From Streptomyces xanthochromogenes (GTDB taxonomy: Bacteria; Actinomycetota; Actinomycetes; Streptomycetales; Streptomycetaceae), in NCBI RefSeq assembly GCF_014650455.1, contig NZ_BMUZ01000016.1:124001-188000 (forward strand): 64,000 nt of DNA, written 5' to 3'. The number at the start of each line of letters is the position of its first letter. Within the stretch, counting starts at the first letter, position 1. This document shows, piece after piece, positions 36,341 through 45,321 of the stretch. The notes below the pieces were generated by a model. It was not told where the DNA came from, did no database searches, and saw only the letters and a program-made list of their open reading frames with translations. Both the position numbers and the translations under genes were made by a program.

Positions 36341-38803
36341 ATGGCCCTGGGTATCGGCGTGCACGGTGGTCGGCTTGACCTCGCTGGTGTTCTTGAGGAG
36401 GCCCTCGATGATGTAGACGGCTTCCCACACCCCGCACGGGATGAAGTGCGTGAACAACGCGATGTAGGTGTCGGAGATGTGGTGGTAGGCGATGCCGCCC
36501 GCCTTGCCGTACCGCACGCTCGTCTCGGCGAGCAGGTTGTTGAGGTAGGTATCCATGTGGGTGCCGTCCGCTGCCACGGCGGTGCCGTCGCCCCACGCCT
36601 GGGAGATGTCGAGGCGGGCGTGCGCGTTGACCAGGTCGGCGACGGCCTCGTTCAGCAGCGTGATGGAGAAGTGCCGGTTGGCCACGCACGACAGCTCGTG
36701 CCCGGATACCCCGGGGATGTGCTTGGCCGCCTCGTACGGCCCCATGTTGGTGCCCTTGACGAACGTGGTCAGCACGTACCGGCCGAACGGGTCCTTCAGC
36801 TTCGGGTCGTTGCCCGAGGGCGGGCCGAAGCGTCGCCACCACTCCACCCAGTACGCGGTGCGGGCCGCGATCCCCATCAGCGTGCGCTCCGGCATCCGGG
36901 CCTTGACCTCCTGCTCCAGCCGCTTCGCCGAGGGCCGCTGTCCCTCGGAGCGGTGCGGCTGGAGTGACGGGATGCCGGTCTCTGGGTCGATGACCAGGCC
37001 CTCGTTGTCCGGATACCCGGCATCGGCCGCGGCGGCGGCGCGGCGCAGCTTGTCCTCCAGCTGCCGGCGGAAGGACGCCGCGTCGAAGGTAACGGCCTCG
37101 CCCTCCTCGCACAGCCCGACCTCCACCAGGTAGTCGGCCAGCTTCTCCTGGATGTCCTCCCACGCGAGCAGCTGCTCGGACCAGTCGGCGTACTCCTCCG
37201 AGCCGACCACGGCGACGTCCCCGGTGCGTAGCTCTTCGGCGAGGTGGGTGAAGACCATCGCCTCGAAGTGCTTGCGGACGAACCGGCCCGGGCGCGTCTT
37301 GTCGAGCACAGCCTTGCGCCAGTTCTGCGTGGCGAAGGAGATGTCGACGGCTCTGCCGTCCTCGCCGAGGGCGGTGATGTACTCGCCTCGGGCGCTCTCG
37401 TGGCGCATCGCGTGCGCGAGCGCGATCAGCACCCGTCCGTCCTCGGACGTCGTGGTGAACTCCAGCTTCTCCGCCAGGTCGAACATCACCGACCGGTCCC
37501 GGCCGAGCTGCCCGTACAGCAGCACCTCCCAGAAGTTGCCGTGATGCGCGGAGACCTTCTCGATCTGCTCGTACTGCCCCGCGAACCCGCCGAAGCCCTC
37601 CACCGCCTTGGTGACCGCCCCCAGGCCACCGGCCTGCACCAACTGGGCCTTCGCCAGGGCGAGCACGGCCGGGGAGACTTCCCCGCCCAGGCGCCGGGCG
37701 ACCTCCTCCACCGGCGCCGCCTCGTCCAGCCCGTCCAGGGCCTTCACGGCCTCGGCGGTCATCGCCGCAGCCTTCGCCAATGCCTCCTGGGCGGGGCCAC
37801 CGTCGTCTAGGTTCTTGAGCACGGTGCGGTAGTTCCCGATCAGGGACTCGACGATGTCCCGCTCAGCGAGCCGGATCTCCTCCAGCTCCTCCTTGGCCTT
37901 CTTGATCTTCATGGCGACCCGCTTGCAGAGCATCGTCGCCAGATCGTCCCGTACCCGCATCCGGGACTTGTGGGCGAGGCAGGCCAGCAGCGCGATCCGC
38001 TTGATGGCCGCATAGCCCCGCAGCTCGGAGGCGTCCGCCGCATCCGCCTCCCCGGCGAAGTCGGTGACCTTCGGTGCGGCGACGCCGTCCACCCGCACCG
38101 CGGTGTCGCCGAGCTCGTCCAGCCACTCCAGGTGCGTGAACAGGCGCTTGACGTGCGACCAGATCGGGCCCTGAGCGGTCTGCTTCAGCCGGTTGAACCG
38201 CGTGGTGCCGTCACTGTCACGCTCTTCCAGTAGCCGCAGCATCCCCGTCTGCTCGGCGAGGCTCATCCGGTCATGGATGCCGCAGCAGATCGAGGTGTTC
38301 ACCTCCGTGCGGATCGTGGAGGCCATCGTGTCGAAGGTGGAGAACGCCGGCAGTTCCAGCCCGGCCGCCACCACCCTCTCCAGCGCGATATTGATCAGGT
38401 CGGCGGGGCGGTTCTTCGCAGCGGCCTCCTTGCGGATCGCCACCTCAGCGATCTGCCGGGCCTGGGACTGCTGGTACTTCGTCCCCACCCGCTGGCGCAC
38501 CTCCGCACGCTGCCGCTCGGCGGTGCGGCCCGTTTCGTACAACGGGAGCGTGCCCTCCGGCAGCTCGACCGTACGGCGGACGAAGTCGACCACCATCTCC
38601 GGATACTCGTCCGGCTTCGGGAACCGGCCCATCCGCTGATACGACTTCAGCGCCAGCAACAGCGCGAGCTGATGCCCGTCGGAGTCCATCCGCTCAGCAG
38701 CCCACACCGCCTCCTCCCGCGTCGGCGCGAAGAAGAGATGCAGCTCATGCGCGGTGATCAGCCGCTTGAACCGCGGATACGCGGTCCGCTCGATCGAGGT
38801 CAC
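36341..38803 (-). pseudogene. tnpA: TnpA of Tn3-A, N-terminal part
   Basis: Starts at GTG 38803, about 85 bases inside the right inverted repeat. It encodes 821 residues of a Tn3 transposase in one frame: SIERTAYPRFKRLITAHELH, LLALKSYQRMGRFPKPDEYP, the helical middle, then SQAWGDGTAVAADGTHMD with the first catalytic Asp and VHADTQG with the second. It breaks there by insertion of the Tn554-like element. The rest, with the catalytic Glu, is at 31675-32418. The gene as a whole would be about 1068 residues. The two transposases of Tn3-A and Tn3-B are clearly different in sequence. Confidence 0.93.
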
Positions 38804-38887
38804 AAGTCCCGCCCCAGGCCCAGAGATCAGTCAGTACCAGCACCAACGACCTTGGGCCGAATGGGTGACGGCTGCTACCGCACAGGG

Positions 38888-38936
38888 CGCCAAGATCAAG
38901 TACTGGCGGCTTTTGGGCTTACCTCGGCGTTACCCC
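38888..38936 (-). repeat. Right terminal inverted repeat of Tn3-A
   Basis: Reverse complement of 22248-22296 with one difference. It is followed by TACAT (38937-38941), the right copy of the target duplication. Confidence 0.93.
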
Positions 38937-39205
38937 TACATCTCGCGGTTGGGGGGCGAGACGGGGAAGCTGAAGACGCGGTCCATCGCGACTCCCGTAC
39001 ATCCCGCGGTGGGGGGGCGAGACAGCGGCGGCCTCTCCCAGGCGATTCAGAGCAGCGGTACATCCCGCGGTGCGGGGGCGAGACGGCGGCGCCACGGGCA
39101 ACTTCCACGCCGGAGACCGTACATCCCGCGGTGCGGGGGCGAGACAAGGTCCAGATCCTGCTCTACCAGGCCGGTGCCCGTACATCCCGCAGTGCGGGGC
39201 GAGAC
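38937..39205 (-). CRISPR. CRISPR array, right part (end of the split repeat plus four repeats)
   Basis: Continues the array interrupted at 22247. The split repeat resumes after TACAT at 38942 with CTCGCGG and ends at 38962. Further repeats start at 38997, 39058, 39119 and 39180, exactly 61 bases apart with 34-base spacers. The two at 39058 and 39119 are identical; the last one (39180-39205) lacks a base. Repeats here are better kept than in the left half, which fits a leader to the right and transcription on the minus strand. With both halves joined, the array has ten repeats and nine spacers. Confidence 0.85.
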
Positions 39206-39663
39206 CCTTTTTCACCTGCGGTGTTGAAGGGCCTTTGCCGTCATTTGCCTCATGGGAAGCCATAAGCCCCTGAACCCGGTCACTATCCCGCGAGTGCGGG
39301 GAGGTGAGCCCTGCGGGTAAAAGTCGGATCGGGGTCCATCCCGCACAGGATTGTGCGGGAGCTTCGAGAGTAACGATCGGGTGCCCATCAGGCCACGCAA
39401 CATGGCGTCGCTGATTGAAAGTCTTCTCGAATCACCAGGGGAGCAGTCTTCCCGGCTCGTATGTCCGCCGGGCGGAACGAGGGCGGCCCCACGCGGATCG
39501 GAGCCAGCCTTCCCGCTGGTAGCCGGATCTGCACCGACATCAACTGCGGCGCCGGCCTTGGATCAGCAGAACGCGCGACACCACACAGCCAGCGGACTCG
39601 GCGGAAGGACTCCACCATGATCTCCCGCCCCGCCTGGTCGCTGGGGTGGCTAAGGTGTTGTCC
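39206..39663. other. CRISPR right flank with degenerate repeats and a gene scar
   Basis: If the array is read from the minus strand, this is where the leader should be. Two repeat-like stems remain, at about 39283-39307 (ATCCCGCGAGTGCGGGGAGG) and 39333-39361 (ATCCCGCACAGGATTGTGCGGGAG), but they are out of the 61-base phase. At about 39460-39580 a frame reads GASLPAGSRICTDINCGAG, similar to the C-terminal part of the secreted protein at 20440-20889 (DLPAGSRICVEFNY), so a broken relative lies here. Confidence 0.5.
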
Positions 39664-40107
39664 ATGTCTGCGGAGCTGACTCCAGATCAAATCCTGCGCG
39701 TGGTCGCTGCGCTGGAAGCAGCCTGGGGCGGTGATGAGGACGCGCTGGCCGCTCTGGTGCGCGGTGGTCACCGCGAACAGCCGCTGGCGCAACTGATCAC
39801 CCATTACGGCGCCAGCCGGCTGCAGAGCATGCTCTTGGTCGTCACCGGCATCGTCCGCCTGGACGGGCCCGACCTCCAGGAGGCCCTGTCCGAGTTTCGT
39901 GAGGGTCTCATCTCGCACATGACGACGATCGCCCTGAGCATGATGGCCGGCTGGGCGCACACGGCCGGTGACGATGTCCGGGCGACAGGCGAGCTTGCCC
40001 GTCAGGTCATGAGGGCTCTCCTGTCGTTCACAACGGACGGCGACGACCCGCGAGAGGTACAAGCCCTGCTCGCACACCTGCGGGCCAACGCCGTGGCCCA
40101 TTCCTGA
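39664..40107 (+). CDS. Hypothetical helical protein, 147 aa
   Basis: ATG 39664 follows AAGG at eight bases. The protein is nearly all alpha-helical by composition (TPDQILRVVAALEAAWGGDE, LQEALSEFREGLISHMTTIA), without Cys, signal peptide or membrane helix. No family recognised. It stands alone on the plus strand after the CRISPR flank. Confidence 0.55.
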   Translation: MSAELTPDQILRVVAALEAAWGGDEDALAALVRGGHREQPLAQLITHYGASRLQSMLLVVTGIVRLDGPDLQEALSEFREGLISHMTTIALSMMAGWAHTAGDDVRATGELARQVMRALLSFTTDGDDPREVQALLAHLRANAVAHS

Positions 40108-40347
40108 ATCTTGGGTGCTCCCGGCAGCGGCAGGGATGGACAGCCGATGATCCAGCTGCCGACGACACAGCTCACCGGCCAGAGTGTGGGCGCTCGGCCG
40201 TTGCGGGCCGGGTACGGCGTGGAGAGAGCTTGTTCACCGGTGTTTGTCCGTGGTGAGGCCTACGGTGGGATCTCCCCGCGCCGCCTGTTCCCTGTTCGAT
40301 GGCGGGGTTGCCGCGGGCAGTTGAGGACGAGTGCGCAGGAGGACTGA

Positions 40348-41901
40348 ATGCCGCAGATCTCCACGGGCGACTTTGATGACCGGGTGCTGGGGCGCACATG
40401 GACGGTGCGCTTGGATTCCGCCGGCCGCGGCAGTGCGGCCGTGCGCGTCTCGTGCAGCCGTCCGGCCTGCCCCACGGAGCGTCTGCCGTCCGCGGCGGCT
40501 GGCCGTGTGGCCGCGGTGGCTCACCTGAAGGCCCATCTGAAAGCGGCATCCGGGCCGCGGGCACAGGCGTTCTGCGCCTGTAAGGTCGAGAACTGTCAGG
40601 CCCACAGCCTCGCCCGGCGCGACGATCGGCCTGAGCGTGGGGAGCCGTGGAGGTGTGGCGGGCCGGTGGTCCTGGCCGTCGTCACCGACCGGGAGGGCCG
40701 CTGGTGGCGCGTCATGGAATGCTGCTCACGCTGTGCAGCCGCGACCCCGGGCGCCAGGACCATCGGCACCGCTCCTCCCGCCCTCCGCGCCACGGCCGCA
40801 GCCACTCCCGCCGACATCTGTGTTCACCCGACCGCTGCGGCTGCGTGCGCTCCACAGTTCTCTGACCCCTCCTCCGCCGGTAGTTCGCTGACGGTGCCGA
40901 CCGCCCGTTCTGTCCCGCGGCGTCCGCGGCCGCCGCGGGACAGACGGATTGCCGGGCAGGTCGTCCCGCACAGCCTGCGGCCCGTCGAGCTGCGCGATGA
41001 ACTGACGGAACTGGGTGACCTGTACCGCGCCTATCAGCAGCGCACCGAACCCGACTTGGCCTTCCTTGCCGGCCTGCATGCGCGCAAAGCAACCGCGTTT
41101 ACCACCTGGTCTGCCCTCACCGACGACCCGTACCTGCGGCGGGAGGCCCGTCGTGCTGAGCAGGCCGCCCAGACCGCCCGCCTCCAGCACCAGCAGCGCA
41201 CCCACTGCACCGACAGCGGCGAGCCGGCCGTGATCCGTGTGCTGACCGGTCCCGCGCTGTGGGAACACGCCCGTACCGCCCTCGAGTACTGCGCCGGACA
41301 CTGTCCGCTGCCAGGACCGGAGGCGCGTCTGGTGGTGGTGCTGCTGACCTTGCGCGCCGCCCATTCCGGGACCGGCAACCTGGTCGGCCAGGACCTCACC
41401 GGACTCGGCCTGAGCGACCCCAGAGGCGTGGTGGAGCAAATGGCCGACTGCGGCTGGCTGTCGCTTCCCGCACGCGTCGAGAGCCTTCTCGAGTCCCGCC
41501 CGGAAAACCCCACACCGGTCACCATCCCTTCCCTCCTTCCTGACGGGGAGGGCCCCGATCCGTTCCGGTTCGGCAGGACGACGCGCTCGAAGCTCAGCGG
41601 CTGGGCCCAGAAAGCCGTCACCGACAAGAACCTCCGCAAGACAAAGGCAACCGCCAGCGCCCGCCTGCTCGCCCTGGTCCTGGCCACCCGGACCAGCCTG
41701 GAGGGACGCCTCGGTCCCAGCGGCGAAGGCCTTGCCCTGGAGATGCTGCTCCCGCAGACCGCGATCCCTGCCGGTGAACTGCCCGGACTGCTCGACCAAC
41801 TGACCGCCGCAGACTGGCTTGCCAACAGCACCGTGAGCAGCACGCGTGTGACCGGACGCCTCACCGAACGCGCCCTCCCCTTCACCTGCCCCCTGCCTTG
41901 A
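40348..41901 (+). CDS. Hypothetical protein with Cys-rich N-terminal part, 517 aa
   Basis: Starts at ATG 40348, about ten bases after GGAG (AGGAGGACTG). The first 170 residues contain Cys groups (SCSRPACPT, FCACKVENCQAH, MECCSRCAAA) that could bind zinc. A Pro/Arg-rich linker follows, then a helical second half (VELRDELTELGDLYRAYQQR ... LVGQDLTGLGLSDPRGVVEQ), which has a winged-helix feel around residues 350-490 (LALEMLLPQTAIPAGELPGL). Proteins of this shape occur on Streptomyces plasmids and chromosome arms, and a DNA-binding role is possible. No function is assigned. Confidence 0.65.
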   Translation: MPQISTGDFDDRVLGRTWTVRLDSAGRGSAAVRVSCSRPACPTERLPSAAAGRVAAVAHLKAHLKAASGPRAQAFCACKVENCQAHSLARRDDRPERGEPWRCGGPVVLAVVTDREGRWWRVMECCSRCAAATPGARTIGTAPPALRATAAATPADICVHPTAAAACAPQFSDPSSAGSSLTVPTARSVPRRPRPPRDRRIAGQVVPHSLRPVELRDELTELGDLYRAYQQRTEPDLAFLAGLHARKATAFTTWSALTDDPYLRREARRAEQAAQTARLQHQQRTHCTDSGEPAVIRVLTGPALWEHARTALEYCAGHCPLPGPEARLVVVLLTLRAAHSGTGNLVGQDLTGLGLSDPRGVVEQMADCGWLSLPARVESLLESRPENPTPVTIPSLLPDGEGPDPFRFGRTTRSKLSGWAQKAVTDKNLRKTKATASARLLALVLATRTSLEGRLGPSGEGLALEMLLPQTAIPAGELPGLLDQLTAADWLANSTVSSTRVTGRLTERALPFTCPLP

Positions 41902-42225
41902 ACCACTCCTCCGCGAGTCGTGCCAGCACCCGAGCTCGAGCTCGAGCCCGAGCAACCAGCGAAGGTCTAACTCGACTTCGACCGCGGTCAACAGAGGCGC
42001 CAGAAGCCACCACGAGAGCCCGATCGGCTGCGAAACCATCCCTGGACTTCCAAAAGGCTCCTCCGGGCCCGGCAGGGCGACCTGCCCCGCCCGGAAGTTG
42101 GCCCTGCACAGCTCGACGCCCCCGGGAGGGGGCTGTCGACCCGCGCCCGTTCATGTCACGGTGGCGGTCATGCAGCTTGTCCAGGCGGGCGGTTCACGGT
42201 CGTGGCGCGTACTGAGTAGGCTCCG
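41902..42225. other. Short gap with CTCGAG-type simple repeat
   Basis: 324 bases without a supported gene. At 41931-41953 there is a GAGCTC/CTCGAG-type simple repeat. The upstream region of the next gene lies at the right end. Confidence 0.4.
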
Positions 42226-42957
42226 GTGGTGATCGAGCTCAACCGCCTCCCGGGTGATCCCAGCGAGTTGCACCTGCGGATCTGCCACGACGATGGACTG
42301 TGGGACACCGGGCAGGCCGACACGCTGGAGCGATGGGATGTGGCCATCCTCCACCGCCGGCGCATCCACGACAGGGAGCTGCGCGGGGACGCGAACGGCG
42401 ACTGCTGCGGTGTCGACTGCCTGCTGTGCACAACGGAAGATGCCGACGTCGGGTCGATGGTCTTTTATAGGGTCCACCTCGACCGCGGCCGGAACGCTTT
42501 CGCCGCGATGGAGGAGGAGTCGGAAGACCTCTCCGAGATTGCCCAAGCCGTCCTCGACCCCGCTACGGGCTACTACACGGATGAGGCCAGCGGGCTGCTG
42601 GAGTACGCGGGGTCCGCTCTGCTCGTCATGGACCGTGTCACGCTCCACGAGGCATGGAGAGGGCAGGGACTCGGCCCGATCTTGGCTGGCGAGGCCATCT
42701 TCCGTTTGATGCCTGGCTGCCGGGCTGTTGCGAACGCGCCCGGCATCTCCGACCTGGGCACAAACATCCGGCGGTCGGACGAGTGGGACCGTGTTACCGC
42801 CAAGATCAGCATGGGATGGCAGCACATCGGCTTCCGCCCCTACCGCGACAACGTTCTCCTCCTGTCACCCACATCCCTGGACCTGGAGGAGCAGCGAGGC
42901 CACCTCCGCCGACAGCTCGCGGAGCTCAGCGCCGCCTGGTCAGCAACGCGCAAGTAA
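42226..42957 (+). CDS. GNAT-like acetyltransferase-fold protein
   Basis: Two GTG codons (42226, 42229) can start this 243-residue protein. The motif HEAWRGQGLGPILAGEAI near residue 150 is the acetyl-CoA-binding loop pattern of GNAT enzymes (R/QxxGxG/A). The N-terminal half contains four Cys within about 10 residues (DCCGVDCLLC), unusual for the fold. Substrate unknown. It stands alone, with gene-poor DNA on both sides. Confidence 0.6.
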   Translation: MVIELNRLPGDPSELHLRICHDDGLWDTGQADTLERWDVAILHRRRIHDRELRGDANGDCCGVDCLLCTTEDADVGSMVFYRVHLDRGRNAFAAMEEESEDLSEIAQAVLDPATGYYTDEASGLLEYAGSALLVMDRVTLHEAWRGQGLGPILAGEAIFRLMPGCRAVANAPGISDLGTNIRRSDEWDRVTAKISMGWQHIGFRPYRDNVLLLSPTSLDLEEQRGHLRRQLAELSAAWSATRK

Positions 42958-43834
42958 CTGTCCTGTTGCCATGGCGCCTTGAGTGGTGATTCTCGGCCCT
43001 GGCGCCCGTGTCCCTGACATCAGGGCTATCCCAGACTCTCCCGCGTGGCTCGGAACATACTGCGTGTATCCGGCAGAGTGCCTGCGCCACCCGTCGACGG
43101 TTCTCTTCACGCCCGTCTGCCAACCGCGCCCGAGGAGAACGCCGAAGCGGAGGTGAAGGCCGCCACGCTCGATACGAGCGGGTGTTCCAGGGCGACGACT
43201 GTGTGCCAGCCACCGACCGGTGCGACCTTCTGTCGGCCATCGGCGTCCGGCGCTGTGTTCGCATAGTCAGCGCGAGGCGTCGTCGGCGTGGACTACGGAA
43301 ACGCGCACCAGGCCTCCGCTCACTGGGTCGACTTCGTCTGCGCTCAGACGGACACGCCCGGCGGTCCTCGATGGGAGCTCTACGCAAAGTAGCGGATGCC
43401 GTGCCCCGCGGACGGCACTCCGCGACGGCCCGCGTGGGGCCGGTCGTCCTGCACCGGAGCCCCGGCTGCGCGGATGCGATCCGGGCAGCGTTCACGGGAT
43501 GCTGCGGTCACGCTGCCTCATGCCGGCCCTCGGGTTACCGCATTTCACCTGGCTGTGCAGAGCACGGGTGGAATGTATCCATTTTGTTATCATACCTTTT
43601 GTCCAAGTCTGTGACATTTTAAGATCTGTATTGATGATCTAATGGGGTCCGCCTTGGGTTTACCAGAGGCAAAGAGTTTGCATATGGGGGGTTTAGGGGG
43701 TGTCGCTTCTCGGTCCTGCGACCGGGTTGCGACTGTCAACGAAACGGCGTTTATGGATATGCGCGGAGGTGCGCATTTTCGGGCTGCCGTTTTGTGGAAC
43801 CGTAAAACCCTGCACAACGGAATGCAGGAGAGTC
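42958..43834. other. Gene-poor stretch with a possible gene scar
   Basis: About 880 bases. A plus-strand frame at 43288-43392 reads VDYGNAHQASAHWVDFVC and ends WELYAK, which looks like the end of a real protein with no start. The stretch 43570-43830 is lower in GC and probably holds the promoter of the SapA-like gene. Confidence 0.4.
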
Positions 43835-44368
43835 ATGTCGGGTATTTTTTTGGGTTCGGCCAAGCGTGTGTCAGTTGCGGCGCTGGCCTTGGTCTGTGTG
43901 GGCCTTGCGGCGCCGCAGGCATCTGCCGTCGAGGGGCCTTCGACGGTTGGGGGTGTACGGGTGGCGTCTGTCGCTGACGCTGAGACTCGGGCCGTGGCTT
44001 TGGCCGCGCCTCGGGCGGTTCAAGCGACCGCCACGCTGTGCGGAACTGGTTATGAGCTGACCTTTGCCGAGAGGCTTCCCGATGCGAGCCGTCAGGGCAC
44101 TCTCTTCCACTACCGGAAGAACGGCGTGGGCTCGTGTGTTCTCTTCGACAACAACACGGGCCAGAAGCGGTATATGAAGCTCAAGCTGTGCGAGACCAGC
44201 ACGGGCAAGCAGGATGCGTGTGTCACCGACGAGGGATATTTCACGCAGTACGCCGGACCGCTCCGCGTCAAAGACGTATGTGGCGAAGTCACCGCGATCA
44301 TGAAGCTTGACAAGGCAAGCGCGTGGGCCGTCATCGACCGCAAGCGGCTCGTCCCCCCGTGCAAGTGA
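43835..44368 (+). CDS. Secreted SapA-like (spore-associated) protein
   Basis: The start ATG at 43835 follows AGGAGAG closely. A signal peptide (KRVSVAALALVCVGLAAPQA) is followed, after a linker, by a domain starting LCGTGYELTF with Cys residues in SCVLFDNNTG, KLCETSTG, DACVTDEGYF and DVCGEV. The order C-G-x-G-Y, a central NNTG, then YFTQYAGPL resembles the spore-associated protein SapA of Streptomyces, which is found on the spore surface. The likeness is by eye only. A lipoprotein gene follows 10 bases later, so they may be co-transcribed. Confidence 0.65.
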   Translation: MSGIFLGSAKRVSVAALALVCVGLAAPQASAVEGPSTVGGVRVASVADAETRAVALAAPRAVQATATLCGTGYELTFAERLPDASRQGTLFHYRKNGVGSCVLFDNNTGQKRYMKLKLCETSTGKQDACVTDEGYFTQYAGPLRVKDVCGEVTAIMKLDKASAWAVIDRKRLVPPCK

Positions 44369-44378
44369 GAGTGACGCC

Positions 44379-44918
44379 ATGACGATGGACGGAAACCGCG
44401 AGCCGTCCCGGCCGCGGCTGAGACCGCGTGCCGCGGCTGGCATAGCTGCCCTGATGGCGTCACTCCTCGTTGGCTGCGGGCAGGAGCAGGGCAGCGGGCA
44501 AGGGGCGAGGGCGGTTGGTATGCCCAGCGCGCAGCCGGCCACGCCGCTGTCCTCCGCTCCTCCGGGTACACCTATGGCTTCGAAGAGCCGTACGGGTGAC
44601 CGGAACGAGGGTCTTGGCACCCCTCTCGTGGTTCGCGGGGACGTTGCCGTCTATCCGCCCGTCCACAAGGGGTCTGTCCTCACCGTGCCGGTGAGTATAG
44701 TCAACACCGGTGCGGAGCGCGCGTTCTACCGGGCTGACGTCCATGTCACGGGACCTGACGGGTTCGACGTGGTGCTCCACATCGACACCCCCGTGGTCGG
44801 TGTCTATCCGGGTGCGTCGTGGCCCACCGAGTTGTCGACAGCAGTTGCCGGTAAGTCGGTGCCCGCGCACCCGACCGTGACCGTCGACAACTACGGCCGC
44901 CGAGAATACCGAGACTGA
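44379..44918 (+). CDS. Lipoprotein with Ig-like beta domain
   Basis: ATG 44379 lies 10 bases after the SapA-like gene stop. The N-terminus carries a basic stretch and a lipobox (IAALMASLLVGC). After a Pro/Ser linker the chain becomes a beta-sandwich-like domain (PVSIVNTGAERAFYRADVHV, VVLHIDTPVVGVYPGASWPT, HPTVTVDNYGRREYRD). It is attached outside the membrane. Function unknown. Confidence 0.7.
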   Translation: MTMDGNREPSRPRLRPRAAAGIAALMASLLVGCGQEQGSGQGARAVGMPSAQPATPLSSAPPGTPMASKSRTGDRNEGLGTPLVVRGDVAVYPPVHKGSVLTVPVSIVNTGAERAFYRADVHVTGPDGFDVVLHIDTPVVGVYPGASWPTELSTAVAGKSVPAHPTVTVDNYGRREYRD

Positions 44919-44928
44919 TCCGCCGCAG

Positions 44929-45186
44929 GTGCCTCACATCGGGGCGCCTGCGGCAGCCTCGGCCCGGCCGCGTGCGGGCAGTCCGTCACCGTGGGTCCTC
45001 GCCCAGGTGGGCGTGGGCACTTGGCAGCGCCTCGTTTCGATAGCCGGCCCTGTCGCCAAGGGCAGAGCGCCCCCGGGCCGCGCGCACGTCGCGAAGGATG
45101 GCACCGCCCACCTGGTGCGAGTGCTGCGCATGACCGACGCCGAAGCTGTCGACCGGCTCACCGCCACGGGGGCCGGGACGGCCTGA
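44929..45186 (+). CDS. Possible small protein or 3' gene remnant
   Basis: An 85-residue frame 10 bases after the lipoprotein gene. The second half (GTWQRLVSIAGPVAKGRA ... AHLVRVLRMTDAEAVDRLT) is protein-like, while the first half is low-complexity. There is no ribosome site at the first codon. It may be the end of a broken gene. Confidence 0.25.
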   Translation: MPHIGAPAAASARPRAGSPSPWVLAQVGVGTWQRLVSIAGPVAKGRAPPGRAHVAKDGTAHLVRVLRMTDAEAVDRLTATGAGTA

Positions 45187-45321
45187 TCGTGACCCGGTCG
45201 CACGACGGGCCCCGGGGATTCAGCCTTGACATCCCCGGGGCCCGGTGTGGGTTCTCGCTGTTCAACGACCGCGCGGCCCCCGACGTCACGCGGGTGCCGG
45301 CTGAGACTCTTCGATCCGTGC

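Larger units (their letters stand above)
22248..38936. mobile_element. Tn3-A: 16.7-kb Tn3-family transposon inserted in a CRISPR repeat
   Basis: The ends are 49-base inverted repeats (22248-22296 and 38888-38936), identical except at position 7, both beginning GGGGTA as in many Tn3-family elements. TACAT is duplicated on both sides. Inside, from the left, are tnpR, a res-like region, Tn3-B (a second transposon), an oxidoreductase, an XRE-cupin regulator, L-threonine aldolase, and tnpA split by a Tn554-like element. Without the two nested insertions the transposon would be about 7.3 kb. Its own tnpA is broken, so movement now would need help in trans. Confidence 0.92.

Noticed and set aside
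22248..38936. The 49-base sequences bordering the two CRISPR halves as CRISPR leaders of two inverted arrays
   Set aside because: The repeats have the same orientation in both halves, whereas the 49-base sequences are inverted. TACAT is duplicated, and tnpR and tnpA sit just inside, so they are transposon ends.
21938..39205. Spacer-repeat translations as small proteins
   Set aside because: Open frames across the array exist only because of its GC-rich periodic sequence.
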